Shown here piece after piece: positions 33,001 to 45,770 of a stretch of DNA of 64,000 nt; position 1 is the stretch's first letter, and the number at the start of each line of letters is the position of its first letter. This DNA is from Phymorhynchus buccinoides (lineage: Eukaryota > Mollusca > Gastropoda > Neogastropoda > Raphitomidae). A program made the translations under genes and the position numbers. The notes beneath the pieces were generated by a model that was given only the letters and a program-made list of their open reading frames with translations, had not been told where the DNA came from and did not search any database. The stretch covers positions 36,255,351-36,319,350 of the forward strand of contig CM065682.1 in NCBI GenBank assembly GCA_017654935.2. Direction: 5' to 3'.

Positions 33001-35767
33001 GTCAAAACCGGTTATAAGAAAATCGAATGGAGATAATGTTTTGTTTTCTTATATCCGGGTTTTCTTATATCCGATAATCGGACATAAAAAAACATTTTGA
33101 ATTTGTTTTCTTATAACCGATTTGAATGGGAAAAAAGGGATAACAAATAAAAGAAAAAGAGAAAAAAATACAATAAAAGACAAACAGAAACATAAAACGA
33201 AGAGAAAATACTTTTAACTAATTTGGTGCATGAAAAAAAGGGTGAAAATGCAAAACAAAGGAGGAAAAAAAGAAAGAACGGAACAGAAAATAAAAAACAA
33301 AAATTAAGGCAGATGTGGTGTGAGTTGCATGATGAGCGAGCAAGATAGCGGAGAGCAGATGAATGAGTGGATGTGGTGTGAGAGTAACATATTTCTGTTT
33401 CTTGTTTTTAACCAATATTCTAATTTGGATGTATAACTCATTTTACACCGTGGAAGACAATTTTGTATTCGCGTTTGTACAATGCCAATGGACTATAAAG
33501 AAACTTGCGACCTATGACTCATGTTTTACATCATAAAATCAAAATACAGTAAAACTCGGTTATAAGAAAATCGAAGGGAGATCTTTTTTTGCTTATTACC
33601 ATATTCGAGTTTTCTTATATCCGAAACAAAATGAAAAGAACATCCTTTTTCCTAATTTGATGCATTTCTTACATCATAAAATCAAAATCGTCTACTAAGA
33701 AGATTTAAAGGTGCCTACAACCACTCAACTCAAACTAACAAGCTTCTCCCCCCCCCCCCCCCCCCCCCCCCCTTTACACTATTATCAAATACGTACCCCT
33801 TCACCTTTCTTGTACTGAACTATTACCATTTACTGTCCACCCATGCAGCTTTTTATCAATCGTTTGCTTTTGTTTATGTGGATTTTCATCCACATATTCA
33901 GTTATTTGTATTTATCTTCTTAAAGAAATGGATTGCCTTTTCCTCTCTGCCATTGCTGCTGAAAATAAAAGGATGGACAGTCTCTCTACCACCAACACAA
34001 AAGTACAGGCACTCATATTTTTTTTTCTGCTCAACATTTATTTTGCACAGAATACTGAAGGAAAGCATAGAATAAAGGAACAAAAACAACTCAATTAGTA
34101 TTGCAATCAAGTGCATGAACTGTTTAGACTGTCTGTGATGCAACTGGTATGAGGTAAACTTTCCCTTTTTGGAACGACTTCAATTTTCTCAGAACATCCT
34201 TTCAGTTCAGGTCCAACTCACTTTTAAAGACACACTGACCCAACAGGGTTAAGTCCCTTGTTTTTTCTGGGTAGCTGTGACCCACATACAAATCCCCCAA
34301 CTTCAAATTGAGGCTGCTCTTTCAAATGTTTCGTTTTCAATTTGGGGGCATTTGTATGGGAGTCAAACATGGTCAAAACAAGATTTCGTACCAGCTATAA
34401 GAGGGAAAACATGTGGAACCCGTGATTTTGACATGTGATCTGGTGGGTCTTTAAGAAAATGTTGTCAATGGTAATTCGCTTATAAGAAAATAGACCTCGC
34501 TTATAATAAAAAAAAAAAAGGAACTGCAAACCAACTCTCTTGTATGACATGCTTTTCTTATGTCCAAGTTTCCATTGTGGATAGGAGAAGGAATTTGCTT
34601 GCTTATAACCAAGTTTTCTTATAAGCGAGTTTCTTATATCTGAGTTTTGATCATAGATAAGAAAGAAGAAGTTCGGCAGGGAAATGTTTTTGCTTCATTA
34701 TAAGCAAGTTTTCTTATAAGCAGGTTTCTTATAAGCGGATTCGGCTGTATCTTTATATATTAAGGTTAGAGTGTCTGTGACGTAGCTGCTCTGACGTACA
34801 TTTTCCTCTTTTTTTGTTTGTTTTGTTGGAGCAACTGCATTTTTTGGAACATCCTTTCAGTTCATGCCCTAATTTTAAAAAAATCGCTTATAAGAAAATC
34901 AAACTCGCTTATAAGAAAATGAACTGCAAACCAAACTCCCTTGTATGAAATCATTTTCTTATATCCGAGTTTACATCGCGGATGGGAGAACGAATTTGCT
35001 TGCTTATAACTGAGTTTTCTTATAAGCGGTTTTCTTAATCCGAGCTTTGATAATATATAAGGAAGAAGGAATTTGGCCATGGAAAATTTATTTTTTATTT
35101 ATAAGCGGGTTTTGTTATAAGCGAGTTTCTTATAAGCGGGTTTGGCTATATTTCTATTTTCCTTCTTAAATTAAGGAAACAGACTATCTTTTCCTCTCTG
35201 CCATTGCAAAGGATGGGCAGGCTCACTTAGAATATCTTTCTATATTAAGGAAGGCTACTCTAGGCTCACTACAACTAACACAAAAGTACAGGCATTCGTA
35301 TTTTTTCTTCTTCTCAGCATTTATTTTGTACAGAATACTGAAGGAAAGCATGAAATTTAAGGAACAAAAATAACTCAGTTAGTCTTGCAATCAAGTGCCT
35401 GTGCTGGTTAGACTGTCTGTGACATAGCTGCTCTGACGTAAATTTTCCTCTTTTGTTTGTTTTGTTGAACAACTGCACTTCTTGGAACATCCTTTCAGTT
35501 CATGCCCTAATTTTTAAAAAATCGCTTATAAGAAAATCAAACTCGCTTATAAGAAAATGAAATGCAAACCAACTCCCTTGTATGAAATCATTTTCTTATA
35601 TCCGAGTTTACATCGCGGATGGGAACGAATTTGCTTCATTTTCTTATAAGCGTTTTCTTATATCCGAGTTTTGATAATACATAAGAAAGAAGGTGTTTGG
35701 CCGGGGGGAAAAAATTGCTTTCTTATAAGCGGGTTTTCTTATAAGTGGGTTTCTTATAAGTGGGTTT
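33001..35767. mobile_element. Array of pogo-like TIR repeats (inner-unit copy 2 and diverged partial copies)
   Basis: 33547-34747 is a 1201-bp relative of the unit at 91-1364, starting CAGTAAAACTCGGTTATAAG and ending ..GGATTCGGCTG, again with TA on both sides. 33001-33546 begins with another diverged start (CAGTCAAAACCGGTTATAAG). 34800-35150 and 35400-35767 are two further copies of the right-hand portion, making a roughly 600-bp direct repetition. A 25-bp poly-C lies at 33748-33772. Nothing coding. Confidence 0.75.
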
Positions 35768-36790
35768 GCACATTCCTGTGATTTTCACAAATACGCTGAC
35801 GACACTGAGTTGTCACAAAGTAGTGCCCCTGAGAGTTTCCCTTCCATTCTGTCTGGCATCGAGATGTGCATCACCGATGTATTAGAATGGATGAACAGTA
35901 ACAAGCTTAAGCTCAACACAGACAAGACAGAGGTTCTGCCTGTTGGTTCTGCTGGTCGCCTTGCATTAATTAACAGTGAGTCAGCAGACATTGGAGCCAA
36001 TACTGTTCAGTTCAAACCATCTGTCAAGTACCTCGGGGTAACGATTGACCAGACTCTGTCCATGCATGACCACATCAGCAGCATTTGTCGCTCTTGTTTC
36101 TTTGAGCTCAGACGTATTGCATCCATTCAGACTTTTCTTTCAGCTAACGCATGCAAGCGCCTTGTCGCAGCTTTTATTTCTTCACGTTTAGATTTCTGCA
36201 ATTCCATTCTCTTTGGCCTTCCTACAGAAGAAATTACTCGCCTTCAGCGAGTTCAAAACAGTGCAGCCTGCCTCATACTGCGTAAGCGCAAGCGTGATCA
36301 CGTCACGCCACTTCTGATGGAGCTCCATTGGCTCCCTGTGCAGTTCCGCCTTCAGTATAAGCTGGCTGTTCTATCCTTCCGTCACTTTGAACAGACCCTT
36401 CCGCCTTACCTCTCCAGAGCTCTTCACACCTACACTCCTTCCCGCTCACTCAGGTCCTCAAACACAAAACTTCTGAAAGTTCCAAAAACAAATCTAAAAT
36501 CATTTGGTGACCGCAGTTTCAGTTTCAGTGCCCCTGCTGTTTGGAATTCCCTCCCAGTCGATCTCCGCCATGAACCAACTATCTCTACTTTCAAAGCTAA
36601 ACTCAAGACACACTACTTTCAAAGCTCATTCGGTTTGTAAATGTTTCCTTCTTGATCTTGTACCTGGGTGAATGAATGGGTGATAATGTTTTTGTGCGAC
36701 TGCGGGTGTATCAGTGAATGGAAGCGCCTTGAGTGTAAAATAATTATAGAAAGGCGCTATAGAAATACTATCAATTATTATTATTATTAA
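35768..36790 (+). pseudogene. Non-LTR retrotransposon (CR1/L2-like), 5'-truncated RT C-terminus and 3' tail
   Basis: An open frame from about 35768 to 36640 starts inside the RT palm at HKYADDTEL (catalytic ADD), continues NKLKLNTDKTE, VKYLGVTIDQTLSM and LDFCNSILFGLP, and ends with the thumb blocks LLMELHWLPV, YTPSRSLRSS and SFSFSAPAVWNSLP. The 3' UTR has 'gaagcgccttgagtg' and 'aaggcgctatagaaatac' followed by ATT repeats, the 3' hairpin and tail I associate with CR1/L2-type LINEs. The ORF has no internal stop, so this is a fairly young, normally 5'-truncated copy, inserted at the edge of the pogo-like repeats. Confidence 0.92.
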
Positions 36791-37034
36791 AATACAGTAT
36801 TTATACATGGAAGCAACGTTTCTTTTTCTCCTTTCGTAACACAAAATAAAAGCTTTGTAGAACGAACGAAATTTTCTTTAATCAGGGTTATGAAAGAAGC
36901 TAATTACAAACGTTTTTACACTCAGCCCTGAGGCAAACAACAACAAAAACCTTGCAAAAAAGGCAAGGCAAAGAAATTGATCAAAACAAAAGAAACTAAG
37001 CAACCCTTCAAAAACATAACATAATTTACATGTA

Positions 37035-37446
37035 TATCTCTCTCCTGAGCATTGTGGGTAAGGTCTACGCCCGTGTTGTACTGGTGCGTCGCCAGAGGCT
37101 ACCCGAGCATGTCTATCCCGAACCCTAATGTGGCTTTCAAGCAGGGCGCTCAACATTGGACACGATCTTTTCTCTCCGTCAGTTGCAAGAAAAAATGCAG
37201 AGAGCAGCGGAAACCCCTCTACATTGCCTTCATCGATCTCTCCAAGGCTTTTGACCTTGTCAGCAGAGACAGGCCCTTCAATATTCTTTTGAAAATTGGA
37301 TGCCCTTCCAGACTGCTCAATATCATTAGGTCCTTCCACGACGACACGAAGGCAACCGTCCAGTACGAGGGAAGCATGTCAGAGCCCTTTGATGTCAAGA
37401 GCAGCGTGAAACAAGGCTGCGTACTTGCACTCATCCTCTTCGGGAC
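37035..37446 (+). pseudogene. LINE RT fragment containing motif A
   Basis: The translation contains CREQRKPLYIAFIDLSKAFD (RT motif A with the catalytic Asp region), LLKIGCPSRLLNIIRSFHDD and VKQGCVLA (the xQGxxLSP block). The homologous 5' part (SIVGKVYAR..) is in another frame near 37035-37075, so at least one frameshift is present. Homology ends abruptly after 'LILFG' at about 37446. The minus-strand frames here are shadows. Confidence 0.88.
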
Positions 37447-37953
37447 CAAATACAAAAACAGATATAAAAGTAAACAATCCTTGTGTGCTCCTTAATTTAG
37501 CAGAAACAAAGTTAATAAATACAAGGGTGGTGGGTGCTGGGGATGGGGGTGGTAAGCAAGTCCATACAAATTCTGGTATGCCTATGAATTTCGCAGAAGA
37601 ATTTCAAAGTTAAAAATAGAAAAAAGTGAACAAATCCAGCATGCCTCTCCATTTGGTTTTAAACCTTTAAAGTTAGAAGCTGTGTGTGTGTGTATGGGGG
37701 GGGGGGGGGGGGAGTAAAGAAATTAATGCTAATCCGATGCATATCTCACTTCGGCAGGAAAACTTCAACAATAAAGCAACATGAAATTCAAACAAAGCTT
37801 TAACCAAACTGAAAGATTAACAAATAGTAACATAACATCTTATAGGAAAAAAGAGAAAAAAGTGGTAATATCAGAGGAGCACCCAGAGTCATGACCTGGG
37901 TACGACCCAGCCCCCTGAGTGTGATGAGTTCAGGGCCGAGACACTTGATTAAA

Positions 37954-37992
<39 letters not shown>

Positions 37993-38824
37993 GGCTTCTT
38001 CTCTGAAGACCCTCTGTTGTCCAGCTCTCCGTAGAGTTTCTTTGCAGGTTAGTTAAACAGACACCAACAAAGGGTGGATTCTATAAGCAAGGTTTCGCCA
38101 CTTGACCAAGACACCGCAAGCCAGACACTGCAGAGTTACTTTTTAGACGCATCAGCGTGGACAAAACCACAATAAACGTTTTGCGGCCAGTCACAATTGT
38201 GATAGTACATGAGAAAACCAGACATAATGGCATTTTTGCTAAAATTCAAATTTTACTGTCATAAGATTCTTAATAAATGCACCGAAAACAGAATGTAAAC
38301 ATATAAGGTGTTTTTTATTTCAGTCATTTGAAGTTTGACATCCATTTGCAGAAATCATACATAGACTGTTTCTGTTGAGTTGGTTTCATAAATGATTTAA
38401 TAAACAAAGAAATCGTTCAAATTTTAATTTTGGTTCATGCGTCTTGACAGATTACATGAAAATAGACATAAAAAATGTACAAAACAGAACTTTGATATTT
38501 TATTGAGTGTTTTTTTAATTTTGCTTTAAAAAAACCTCTATGCTGTGCGATTGATGTTGGGTTTTCTCATGCATGACCACAATGTTTGCTTCTATTATTG
38601 AAATCGAGTCACAATGAACAAGCCGTTTGATATGTCACACTGTTGGCACACTGCACACTGTTGGCACATTGCATGTTGTGTTCTGCAGTTGTGTGGCTGG
38701 GGGGTAGAAACCGTTTTGGCAGAAATCAGTCAACGAGCCTGGGAGACAGATAATTTTACACACATCAGTTATCAGCAAGTCTGACAAACAAAACAACTAG
38801 AATGACAGGAAAACTGTAGATGAC
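37447..38824. other. No gene; poly-G tracts
   Basis: G run at 37697-37712 and a 38-bp pure G run at 37954-37991. The rest is AT-rich without recognised exons. Confidence 0.65.
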
Positions 38825-39290
38825 CTGAAGTGACCACGATGAAGCTTAGTAACATTTTAACAACAAACAGAAATTATTGTTTGAAATCAAACGGAAGTAA
38901 ACGTAACAGACTATGATGAAGTATATTAACAAACTAACAACAAACAGGATGGATAATTGTTTGAAGTCAACCGAAAGTAAGCTTAACAGACTATGATGAA
39001 GTATATTAACATGCTAACAACAGGATGAATAATTGTTTGAAATCAACCGGAAGTAAGCGAAACAGACTATAATGAAGTATATTAACATACTAACAACAAA
39101 CAGGATGGATAATTGTTTGAAATCAACCGGAAGTAAGCGAAACAGACTATGATGAAGTATATTAACATACTAACAACAAACAGAATGGATACTAGTTTGA
39201 AATTTATAACCGGAAGTAAGCGTAATAGACCATGATGAAGTATAGTAACATACTAACAACAGAATGGATAATGGTTTAAAATTTAAAGAA
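38825..39290. repeat. Minisatellite, about 80-bp unit, 5-6 copies
   Basis: 'aacagactatgatgaagtat' recurs at 38905, 38985, 39061, 39141 and (diverged) 39225, that is every 76-84 bp, with 'ttgtttgaaatcaaccggaa' between. The outer units are the most diverged. Confidence 0.92.
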
Positions 39291-39727
39291 TCTTCCTGTC
39301 TCTCACAATAAAGTACACAGACTCCTTATATCTCTGCACACACACACACGCGCACAAACGCACGCACTCTCACACATACAGAGTCCTGCACCTCTATGCA
39401 CACAAACACACGCGCGTAAACGCACACACACACACACACGCACATTATATGAGCCTAAGTGAGGGAGAGCAATGCGATAGGGTTTTTCGGTTGTGACAAG
39501 ATAAAAATATAAATTTATTTCAGTTTGAAGTTTTTAATGCATCAGTCATTAGGCAAACACAACAAATCTGAAAAAATACCTTCAATCTTTCATACTGAAA
39601 TTGGACAAACACATACAATAATTGTTTGACTTACATGAGGAAGATGTAGACCATGAAGACGATTGAAAAAAACCGATGGACGAAGCCATTGGCCTATGGA
39701 AAAAAAGAGAACCATTCGGATTTTAAA

Positions 39728-41167
<1,440 letters not shown>

Positions 41168-41399
41168 CAGAGAGACAGAAAGAAGCAAAGAGGAGGAAGC
41201 ATTTGAGAAAATAATGGATTCATACAAAAAGGGTGGGTCCCTTTTTGACTCATATGTGGGGAGATCCATCAACCATAATACTATAAGGTAATCTTGTATA
41301 TCTAGAATAAACAATCCAATACTGGAAATTACACATCAAAGAAAGGGAAAGAAATTCATGAAACACATGAAGTAATTCAAATAACAATAACTATAATAT

Positions 41400-43281
41400 G
41401 TTAGTGAATGTTACTGGTATTAATGCTTACAGGAATGTCGAGGGCAAGAATATTTGCCTATTGTGATGATGTATCATCTTCAAGAAGAAATGTTCGTACA
41501 AGCGATTTAAAAGTGTCTAATGACTGGCAGGCTTTGATAGATATGGGAAGAGAGTTCCAGACAGTTGGTCCAAAATACGCAAAGTTCGACTTGAATAGGT
41601 CAATGCGAACATGAGGTAGTATGTATTTTGATGAGTTGTAACGTTGTGTTGCTGCGTGGGTGACGTTTGAAAGGTATTGGAGTGCAATATCCGTATGAAC
41701 TTTAAACATGAAGATAATCTTATTGTAGAGCAAGTGCTTATGTAGAGGTAAAAGTTGCAGCTTATTTAGTTTCTGGTCAGTAGTTAGATTACCATCAGGG
41801 AGGATAAGTTTGGCTGCCCTTCTATGTAAGGACTCTAAACGCTTTATATGGTTGCTACTTGCCCCACTCCAGACTGTAGAAGCATATAGTTAATATGACT
41901 GAGACAGTGTGCTTAAAAAAATATTTTGCGAGTTTGAGTATCGACGTAGTGGCTAAGTTTTTTTTAGTAGGAACAAATTTCTGGCGACCTGCTTGCAAAC
42001 ATGGTTGATATGTGATTGCCATTTAAACTGGTTATCAATGATGACACCCAAGACACGATGTTGATCAACTTGTTCAATTGGAGTATCATTTACTGTGAGA
42101 GACAAGGTTATATGCTGCCGTTGAACTATCATCAGTAAATAGATCACAAGCAACATCGTCGTTTGATACATGCATGGGCAGGTCGTTAATAAAAATACAG
42201 AAAAGGAGAGGTCCGAGAATAGACCCTTGGGGGACACCACACTGAAGCATACCTACAGACGATAATCTACCATTTAAATAAACATACTGGCGTCTGTTAA
42301 TAAGATAAGATTGAAAAAAGGCTAAAATTGCTGGATTTTGAAGATATACACCTAGTTTTTGTAATCAAATGTCGTGGTTAATAAGATCAAAAGCTTTCTT
42401 AAGGTCAAGAAAAACTGTTCCAGTGATTCTGCTACGGTTGATAGTAGATAACCATGTATCACAAAGTCGAATTAGGGCAGTATGGCAAGAGTGATGACGG
42501 CGGAAGCCAGACTGAAATGGATAGAAGAGATTGTGGGTTTCCATATAGTCTGATAAGTGTTTGTGGACATGTTTTTCAAGGGGTTTTGATACAACTGAAA
42601 GTAAAGAAATAGGTCTAAAATTATTTAGATTTGTAAGGTATTTTGATTTAGGAAGCGGGATGACTTTTGCTTCTTTCAAAGCCGTTGGAAACACGTTTTC
42701 TTTAATACATAAATTATAAATGTAAGTGAGTGATTCTATGATGTATGGTAAGGCAAATTTCAGGACAGAGGCATTTAAATTGTCTGGGCCCATACATTTC
42801 TTATTTTTTTAATTAGATATTAAGGTTCCGACTTCATGGATGGTAAGGAACGATATAGTAAACGAATCTGATGGGTTTAGGTGGTTGCTACAGAAAGATT
42901 GGAGAGCAGTTGGTGTAACATAGTTGTCAGCAGGTGGAAAATTTGCTGTTTGTTGAATTAATTCTGCTACTTTTGTAAAATGATCGTTGAAATCGTCAGC
43001 AGTCCACATTGTCAGATTTATGCTTAGTTTTATCAGTAATTTAATTGATAGCTCTCCATAACGAAGCTGTATCTCTGTTTGTATTGATTAATGTTTTAAA
43101 GTAATCTGATTTCGATTGTTTTTCTAAATCAGAGACTTTGTTCCTTTGCTTTTTGTATTCTGTTTCCATTTTAGCTGCTTTTAATGCATCTGTTAGTGCC
43201 ATTGCAATGATAATATCCCATGTTAGCCATTTAGGTAAGACTTTACTTTTAACTCTTCTCGTTCTTGCAGGGGCGTGCTTA
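41400..43281 (-). pseudogene. Non-LTR retrotransposon (CR1/L2-like), RT portion of a nested LINE
   Basis: On the minus strand from 43281: KHAPARTRRVKSKVLPKWLT (post-endonuclease linker), DDFNDHFTKVAELI, then 42793-42365 with GPDNLNASVLKFALP, NFRPISLLSVVSKPLEKHV, FQSGFRRHHSCHTALI and VFLDLKKAFDLINHD (RT motif A). Around 42130 LFTDDSSTAA stands at the catalytic (F/Y)xDD position. VLGVIIDNQFKWQSHI follows, and 41733-41458 has YFGPTVWNSLP. Several stops and frameshifts make it non-functional. The 5' part continues at 44229-44369 and 49374-49850 beyond two insertions. Confidence 0.93.
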
Positions 43282-43285
43282 TTAA

Positions 43286-44224
43286 CCCTCTTGTGCCTGA
43301 CGCTCTGTGCTCTCAATCACCTCTGAAATCCTAACCCAAGGGACGTCACTCCGTACAAAAAGGGGGGTAGCGTCAGAAAAATAATAAAATAAAATATACC
43401 CTACCAGATTTTGTGTTTTTGTTTGTTTTGAATGTGTTGCCGAGATGTCTGTCTGATATGCAAAATGAATTTCAAGATGTTATGGGGATGCATGGCTCCA
43501 CAAAAAAAATCAAAATGCCAAAGTGTAGTCGCAAACTGCATTCACTAGTCATTCACTGCCTACTTTTGCAGACTGTTGAAGCCTAACTCGCCCTAACTTG
43601 GGCTAAGACGACTGAAACGGAAATGTAGATCAAAATCATTCACTTACCCTTTCACTTCACGATCTTATAATTCCTATCTTTCACCAAAAAAGGGAATTTT
43701 CATCGCTGTCATCACTCGGTGGATGCAATAACGACTCGTCATCCATGATGTAAAAGTCGGGAAAATGCCGATGTCAGTAACACGACTTCAAAAATTCGCA
43801 TCGATCGAACAAACACAAGCTCGCCGCCGAAATAGGTCAGAATACACTCCTTACTCATCACTTCGCGATCTCATAAGTCCCATATTTCACAAAAATAGGA
43901 CTATTCATCGCTTTCCTCAGTCAATGGACGCCATAACTGTTCGTCATCCATATTGGAAAAATCGCGAAAATGCCGAAGTCGGTCACTAATTTTCAAAAAT
44001 TCATATCTTTCAAACCAATCGGCCTAGAAGCCATTGCAAGCAACAGGACGGAAGTGTAATCCATAGCGAAAGCGAGGCTGAAGCGCTCACGTGACTGCCA
44101 TGTGATAGAAAGAAAATGGAAGCGCCCTAACCGGCCACGTGGAATCCGTACGTTCCCGAACGTTCTAGACGTTTCCGATCCGATTTTTTTTTGAACGTTC
44201 ACGACCGTTCACCGCACAAGAGAG
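43286..44224. mobile_element. piggyBac-like MITE (939 bp) with TTAA target duplication
   Basis: Flanked by TTAA at 43282-43285 and 44225-44228. The ends CCCTCTTGTGC and, reverse-complemented, CTCTCTTGTGC match at 10 of 11 positions. TTAA duplication is the hallmark of piggyBac. Removing it restores the LINE reading ..FISVL|NKHAPARTRRVK, which proves it is an insertion. The inside is non-coding and holds a roughly 206-bp internal duplication (the 'cacttcacgatctt' and 'cacttcgcgatctc' copies at about 43653 and 43859). Confidence 0.9.
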
Positions 44225-44228
44225 TTAA

Positions 44229-44369
44229 GAACGGAGATGAAGATATCATACCAGGTATTATAAGCGTGGTTAGGATCTGTGTAGTTATAGACATTTGAGA
44301 AAGAAGCTAAACTTAAGTTGAGAAAGAAGCGAGTCTTGTCAAAATTTTTGAACGAACGGTAATGTATGG
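44229..44369 (-). pseudogene. LINE segment between the piggyBac-like and Gypsy insertions
   Basis: The minus-strand translation HYRSFKNFDKTRFFLNLSLA followed by YNTWYDIFISVL continues in frame into KHAPARTRRVK at 43281 once the MITE is removed. It is the linker between endonuclease and RT of the same LINE. Confidence 0.9.
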
Positions 44370-44569
44370 TGTAATAATATTATTGTGCATGCTGGCCTTT
44401 TGGGTAGTTTTAGTTAATAAGATAGTATTATTGTTTTGGGTCTCCAGTCAATAAAGAAGCTTCCGTTTTTGTCGCCATATTCGCACTAGAGCCATATGCC
44501 TGCATTCGTGTCATTGTGTGAATGAATCCTGATCATCCTCTCCCTCTAACTGGCGATCACCATGTCGCA
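44370..44569 (+). repeat. 5' LTR of the Gypsy element
   Basis: 200 bp starting TGTAATAATATTATTGTGC and ending ..ATGTCGCA (TG...CA). It holds 'gtcaataaagaagctt', a possible polyadenylation signal. By eye it differs from the 3' LTR at seven positions. Confidence 0.95.
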
Positions 44570-44639
44570 TGGTGTCAGAAGTCTGCTACAAGTCTTCCTG
44601 CGTCATACTAGGTAGATATTGTGACATTCTGACAAAGAG

Positions 44640-45770
44640 ATGGCAAAATTCAGTCCACCAGAAAACTTTGATTTTTGCCGACCCGTGGTGTGGCCAGAAT
44701 GGCGAGAATGTTTTAGCCGTTTTCTAAAAGCATCCAAACTACACAAAGAAGAGGGAGATGTACAAGTTAGTACATTGATTTACGCAATGGGGCCTGATGC
44801 AGAAAAGATCTTCCAGATATTTACGTTCACTGGAGAGGAGCGAAATGACAACTTTGATGTAGTGTTGGCGAAATTCAACGAACACTTTATCCCAAAACGG
44901 AACATTCTGCATGAACGTGCCAGGTTTTACTCTCGCACTCAGCATGCGGGGGAAAGCGTGGAACAATTTGTACATAGTCTTCGTGACTTAGCTGCTCATT
45001 GTGACTTCAAGGACAAAGAGGAGGAAGCTGTTCGCGACAGGTTTGTGATAGGCCTACTCGACAAAGATGTCTCTCAGAAATTGCAGCTTGAAGATTTGTC
45101 AACCCTCACACTCAAGTCGGCAGCCGATACAGCGCGCCACTACGAACTGGTGAAATTCCAGCAGGGTCACGTCGAAGTGCATGCCGTGCACTCTCGTGGC
45201 CACCGTGGTCAATGTAGCCAGCGTTCTGGACCAGCAAAACCAGTTCGGGGTGGGAGGAAGAAAGGAGACACATGTGGAAACTCCGGCCGTTCCCACAACG
45301 CTGGCAAATGTCCTGCCAGAGGCAAGAAATGCAACAACTGCAACAAGTTCAATCACTTCGCTGTGGCGTGCAGATCCAAAGCCGTGAATACAGTGGACAC
45401 TGAAGAACTGAGTACAGATTCGGTAGAGCAATTCTACATGGGTGTAGTGCAGCAAGACATGGCAGAACCACCGTGGCATGTCAAGCTTGACATGGCTGGC
45501 AGTCAGACTGTGTTCAAGATCGACACAGGGGCTGACGTGTCTGTGATCTCGCGTGATGAGTTTGCCAAGATCAGCCCGCAACCTCAACTCATCAAGTCCA
45601 AAGCTGTCCTTCGAGGACCAGGGGGTGTGATTCATCATGAAGGTGAATTCAGAGCATCACTCCGCCATCGTCAACACGAGTGCAACATACGCTGTTTTGT
45701 TGTCACAAAAGCAGAAAACCTCTTGAGCAGAGACGCCGCCACACGACTGCACCTTGTTCAACAGTGTTGA
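44640..45770 (+). CDS. Gypsy gag-protease ORF
   Basis: 376 residues, open throughout. Residues 1-170 form a capsid-like gag domain (VWPEWRECFSRFL, GEERNDNFDVVLAKF, FYSRTQHAGESVEQFVHSLR, VRDRFVIGLLD). Residues about 210-245 are Cys/His rich with two zinc-knuckle-like groups (C..S.R.HNAG.C and CNNCNKFNHFAVAC); the first has lost one Cys (CGNSGRSHNAGKC). Residues about 285-375 form an aspartic protease with FKIDTGADVSVIS. It overlaps the following pol frame by 17 bp, as in elements that use a -1 frameshift or re-initiation to express pol. Confidence 0.93.
   Translation: MAKFSPPENFDFCRPVVWPEWRECFSRFLKASKLHKEEGDVQVSTLIYAMGPDAEKIFQIFTFTGEERNDNFDVVLAKFNEHFIPKRNILHERARFYSRTQHAGESVEQFVHSLRDLAAHCDFKDKEEEAVRDRFVIGLLDKDVSQKLQLEDLSTLTLKSAADTARHYELVKFQQGHVEVHAVHSRGHRGQCSQRSGPAKPVRGGRKKGDTCGNSGRSHNAGKCPARGKKCNNCNKFNHFAVACRSKAVNTVDTEELSTDSVEQFYMGVVQQDMAEPPWHVKLDMAGSQTVFKIDTGADVSVISRDEFAKISPQPQLIKSKAVLRGPGGVIHHEGEFRASLRHRQHECNIRCFVVTKAENLLSRDAATRLHLVQQC

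Noticed and set aside
45099..45638. 179-codon minus-strand frame opposite Gypsy gag
   Set aside because: Shadow of the well-supported gag-protease frame.
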